A DNA stretch of 64,000 nt from Bryoerythrophyllum caledonicum (taxonomy: Eukaryota > Streptophyta > Bryopsida > Pottiales > Pottiaceae): the NCBI GenBank assembly GCA_963971425.1, contig OZ020520.1, positions 5,312,553 through 5,376,552 on the forward strand. Reading direction: 5' to 3'. The notes under the pieces are model-generated. The model did not search any database and was not told where the DNA came from. It saw only the letters and a list, made by a program, of their open reading frames with translations. Below are positions 60,641-64,000 of this stretch, piece by piece. How positions within the stretch are numbered: the first letter of the stretch is position 1; every line of letters starts with the position of its first letter. The position numbers and the translations under genes were made by a program.

Positions 60641-61783
60641 CACCTGTACAATCCTTGTACAAGATCCTGTAATTAAATATGTAAAAATTGTGTTTATTTG
60701 CATTTTGTATTAAATGCATTGAAACTCGCAGTTTTCAGCGAGTTTGGATTTTAAAATGTTGTGGACCTTTAGGGGCTAAAGCCATCACTAACTTTCAACC
60801 TCTATTGAAGTTCACCTAAAAGTAAAGGATCTTTCACCACGAATCTTAGGATCTTATGTTAGTAACTAGGACCACATGCACATGGTAACTTGGCTTGGGA
60901 AAGGTGTGGGGGAACCACTGGTTAATCTTTTGGAAACTTGGGTACCATGGGGAAGCTTTAGCTAGGACCTAAGAGCATTGGTTGTTGTGCATCTCATTCG
61001 TGCAGAAAATGGGAGTATGAAATTTTTGGATGTCTATTCTCGTGCATAAAAAAAGTTTTGTCCTCTCTCGCACCATATTCCTACTTGCTTTCCTCTTCGG
61101 GGTGCAGAAAACTCTACTATGTTCTTACCACCTCCATCCACCGGGGCTAGATTTGGCTCTAACTTATGGGACAGGATTGCTATCTTATGAGCGGCGAGCA
61201 TTGAGCAATCAAATTTAGGGTTTAGTATTTGCATTTAGGGTTTACTGTGTATACTTTAGGTTTTTATGGTGTACTAAGAGGTAACACTTTCATATTTTTC
61301 GAAGAAAAGTACAAAATAATTTGTTTTCTTCTATTTTTGTTTTACTCACCGCTCGCCACTCATTGTTCACCACTCGCAAGATAGCATCGCTCACTTGTGG
61401 GAGGGATGAGTGTTCCTTGAAATAATAAAACCCCAACTTAGCCGGCCAGTGTGCACCTAGGCCACGTCAGCTGCTGACATGAACACAAAGATCGCCGCGT
61501 GCAAGCAAATCAAACCGACATCTACACGGCATCCAAAACCGACATCATCTACAAAATCCATAGAATCCAATCGAACGAAATCTACCAAAACCGTAGACAC
61601 GACACGCATCCCATCTCTGCCACTCTCTCTTATAGACATCATTCCTCAGAGTTCTCCATCTCCCATCACTCTCTATGATTCTGTGGCTTAAATTCCCTTC
61701 ATCTCCTGCTCTTAGGTTTAGGTTTTCGTGAGTCCAAGTGAGTCCAAGCATTCTCACACCACTAGACTTGCCCTGTGGTAAGA

Positions 61784-62895
61784 ATGGCGACTGAGAGTGA
61801 GTGTGTGAAGGCGCCAGCGGCACTGCAGGTGGGTGGTTTTTGTTTTTAGGGCTGTGTGCACTGTTTTTCTTAAGTTCTTTTTTTTAATGTGTTTTGTTGC
61901 AGCCTGAGGTGCCAGTTGCGGCCGAGGACGAGTTTGTGGACAAGGCGAATGATCCTTGTAGCAAGTAAGTCACACCTGTTAGCTCTGTTGTGTGATTCTT
62001 CTGGAGTTTGTAGGTCTGAGAGTTGTCTGTCAAGTCTCCTCCTTTTTCACTTGAAAGAGCTTGGTGGTCTTTCAGTCAGAGTAGTTTTATATTTGAGACG
62101 GAAGGAAGAGCTTTTACTAGATACCTTGAATGGCTGTATCTGTTGGGTTATCATTACTGTTTCTTGATGCGAATTTCTGGTGTAATTGAAACATTATAAG
62201 ATTTTAATACCATCTTTGTGAATATGCTTTCTTGTGTAGATGCAACAGGGCAGGTTAGATTTGTCACATGATTAGAGGAAATATTACAAATTGGTGGAAG
62301 AGATGTTGCACAATTGGCAATGAACATAGCCGTCCGATGAATGTTGGCCTTTTCTTCTTTGAGCTGAGCCAGTGCACAGATGTATGAGAGAACATCTAGC
62401 ACGCTAGAGCTCCACCAATCCGTTGAGGAAGCTTGTATTTCAGCTGGATTCGCATCTCCCGTGATTACCAGATGGACGCCGGAGTAGATATCTAGCTGAA
62501 GTTGCAATAAACTTTGGCATAAGTTCCTGACATGCCACTACAGTTGCAGTTTAGGTCTACCAATGACATGTCCGAATGGTTGCAGGGAGAAGCTGAAGGA
62601 AGACGCAGGCTCCACACCAAGAGGCCTTCCTCATCACGATCCAAGCTTGTTGGAGTCGCTGCGGGATGCGATCACCTCGACTGCGCAGTCGGCGAAGGAT
62701 GCGTTCATGACGCCCTCACCAACGTCGCATCAGCACCACGCCACGCCTACCTCGACCAACTTGCCGGTGACACACTTCCCAGCGCAGTCGGTGCCCGAGA
62801 GCTTGGGGCAGACGGCAGCCGCGTTGAGAGATGCGATCAAAAGCACTTGGGCGTCTCCTCCTGCGAAGTCTGATGTGCAGCAGCCCAAGAATTGA
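61784..62895 (+). CDS. Small unrecognised protein, three exons
   Basis: I do not recognise the family. Exons 61784-61828, 61903-61964 and 62586-62895 join by GT-AG in phase to a 138-residue protein, starting MATESECVKAPAALQ and ending PPAKSDVQQPKN. It is hydrophilic, with an acidic start. The C-terminal half is rich in Ser, Thr, Pro and His, and the motif LRDAI(T/K)ST occurs twice (about residues 65 and 117), suggesting short amphipathic helices. There is no signal peptide or membrane segment. Support comes from clean splice sites, a polypyrimidine tract before exon 2, and higher GC than the surroundings. It could be a disordered LEA-like or regulatory protein. The gene is convergent with the RNA helicase. 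Confidence 0.65.
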
Positions 62896-63069
62896 AATGT
62901 AGAGAAAATCTGACATTAAAATCTGAAAAAACTCAACGAGTGTTGTTAACAGCGTTGAGCAATGGCGTGTCACTTTCCGGGCATGTCCTTTCTAGTAAGT
63001 TGGAAGTAAGCTAATTGAGCTGCGAAGTACAGTCGAGAAGCGATAGCAGTATTCGAATATATGTATATT

Positions 63070-64000
63070 TTACAATGAAACTGGCCCAGAACCCTTCTGT
63101 CTAGTTTCTACTTTCCCGGATCTCTTCCGTTTCTTTTCCTTCAACCGCTTAGGATCAAGAAGACCCTTCTCCACCAGAGACTTCACTTTCTGATCTTTCC
63201 GAGTCTTCACCTTCTCTTCGAACCCGCTATCCACAATCTTCAACATGGCAACTCGTTTTGCTTTGAACACCTGGAAAAGGTTCCAGGTGAGTAGTCAGAA
63301 AAAACACATTGCGAGGTTCATTTCATGACGTTAACGAATGAGTACACAGTGCAGATAAGCCCTACACCATCTTGCGCTTATATGAAGTGCAAATGTTCCA
63401 AGGAGATATGCATACCTTTGTAATAGTCTTGTTAACCTTGTCTTCTTCCACTTCGTATTCCTCTAGCTTCTTACCAATAAGTTCCTCAATGTCTTGTACT
63501 AGTGCCACATCATACTGCAAATCGACATTGCAAGTCAAAACTATGCTGGTAGATGCGAAGCAGAAAGCTGAAAGCATCGAAGTACTAATATCGATCCGAC
63601 AATTGCACAACACCCACATAAGATTATGTAGGATGAACCAGAAAAATAGACACAATGCCTGTTGTGACTAGTAAGTACTTACGAACCTATCGAATCAACA
63701 TATTGTCTTAACGCAAGTCCTGACTAGTATCTGAACAACATTTCGGTGTATTCCAGAACAGCAACCGACGCCAATTACAATATAAAAACCTTCGGTAACC
63801 ATCTCCAATACACTAACAGCACATTCACACGTGAAATTTGGTGATTTACCTGTGTTATCAAGCTCACAGCACTGCCACCTCTTCCAGCACGGGCTGTTCG
63901 TCCAACTCGATGTACATAATCTCTAGTAAATCTGATTGATATAATTCTTTCGTCAATGATAGCAAGTTCCGAAAACCGCCAACAGCTGAGGTGTGGTCTA
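63070..64000 (-). CDS. RH36: DEAD-box RNA helicase of the DBP8/DDX49/RH36 type, 3' part
   Basis: C-terminal end of a DEAD-box ATPase involved in 18S rRNA maturation in the nucleolus. The visible exons, all minus, are 63850-63931, 63416-63514 and 63070-63270; earlier exons lie beyond the window. The first visible exon carries motif VI and its surroundings ([19 protein letters not shown]), then SLITQ. The second is [20 protein letters not shown]. The last encodes [20 protein letters not shown] with a basic Lys/Arg tail and the stop at 63070-63072. The KAKRVAM and GFEEKV signatures separate DBP8/DDX49 from the related DDX47/RRP3 group. No defects in the visible part. Confidence 0.9.

Larger units (their letters stand above)
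56977..61783. other. Intergenic block with F-box upstream region and repeats
   Basis: 56977-57650 is purine-rich and presumably the F-box gene's leader and promoter. 57660-61780 is AT-rich and contains MITE copy 2 (58073-58406), a motif cluster (58666-58764), a 24-bp repeat (59285-59345), dispersed repeat A remnant (60405-60640) and a short (AC)n near 60633. No supported gene. Confidence 0.55.

Overview
The window looks like nuclear DNA of a streptophyte plant, probably a non-seed land plant or charophyte relative. The evidence is plant gene families with GT-AG introns (FY, PAA2/HMA8, ERO1, mitochondrial hydroxyacyl-ACP dehydratase, RH36), a nuclear tRNA-Leu(AAG), and AAACCCTA telo-box motifs near several genes. 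I cannot name the species. GC-rich genes sit as islands in AT-rich, transposon-filled DNA. There is one assembly gap (21206-21405). Splice models were made by eye; reading phase closes across every exon junction given.

Layout. 1-4990: AT-rich repeats. 4991-6409 (-): intronless ERO1. 6410-9512: mostly non-coding, with two ~90-bp copies of a LINE 3' tail. 9513-12255 (+): 5'-truncated LINE with a 15-bp target-site duplication (TSD). 12256-19915: repeat country with a ~180-bp tandem repeat, a Harbinger-type MITE and a foldback MITE. 19916-21205 (+): first five exons of a CNNM/DUF21 membrane protein, cut by the gap. 21406-21828 (-): N-terminus of a protein made of 23-residue repeats. 22435-22515 (+): tRNA-Leu. 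22891-23210: a MITE carrying a LINE reverse-transcriptase fragment. 24042-26300 (+): five-exon GDSL esterase. 26999-32077 (-): complete 17-exon FY gene. ~34614-47763 (+): a very large LINE. 48570-49220 (-): mitochondrial hydroxyacyl-ACP dehydratase. 50340-52994 (+): intronless PAA2/HMA8 copper ATPase. 53457-55202 (+): five-exon phytanoyl-CoA dioxygenase family gene. 55603-56976 (-): intronless F-box/beta-propeller protein. 61784-62895 (+): small unrecognised three-exon gene. 63070-64000 (-): 3' part of a DBP8/DDX49/RH36 RNA helicase.

The host genes are unrelated housekeeping functions: ER disulfide formation, mRNA 3'-end processing, mitochondrial fatty-acid synthesis, thylakoid copper supply, ribosome biogenesis. 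They do not form a cluster.

The most unusual object is the LINE. Its ORF1 carries an RRM. ORF2 (about 2,340 codons if one single-base frameshift is ignored) has APE endonuclease, reverse transcriptase, a long extra segment resembling a Dam-type adenine methyltransferase with a changed catalytic motif, RNase H and a CCHC finger. Just before its first AUG, in frame, lies a match to the 2A ribosome-skipping consensus (D-I-E-T-N-P-G-P), preceded by 72 CAA codons and no AUG. The family ends in a conserved hairpin plus (TTC)n, and tail-only copies have been mobilised.
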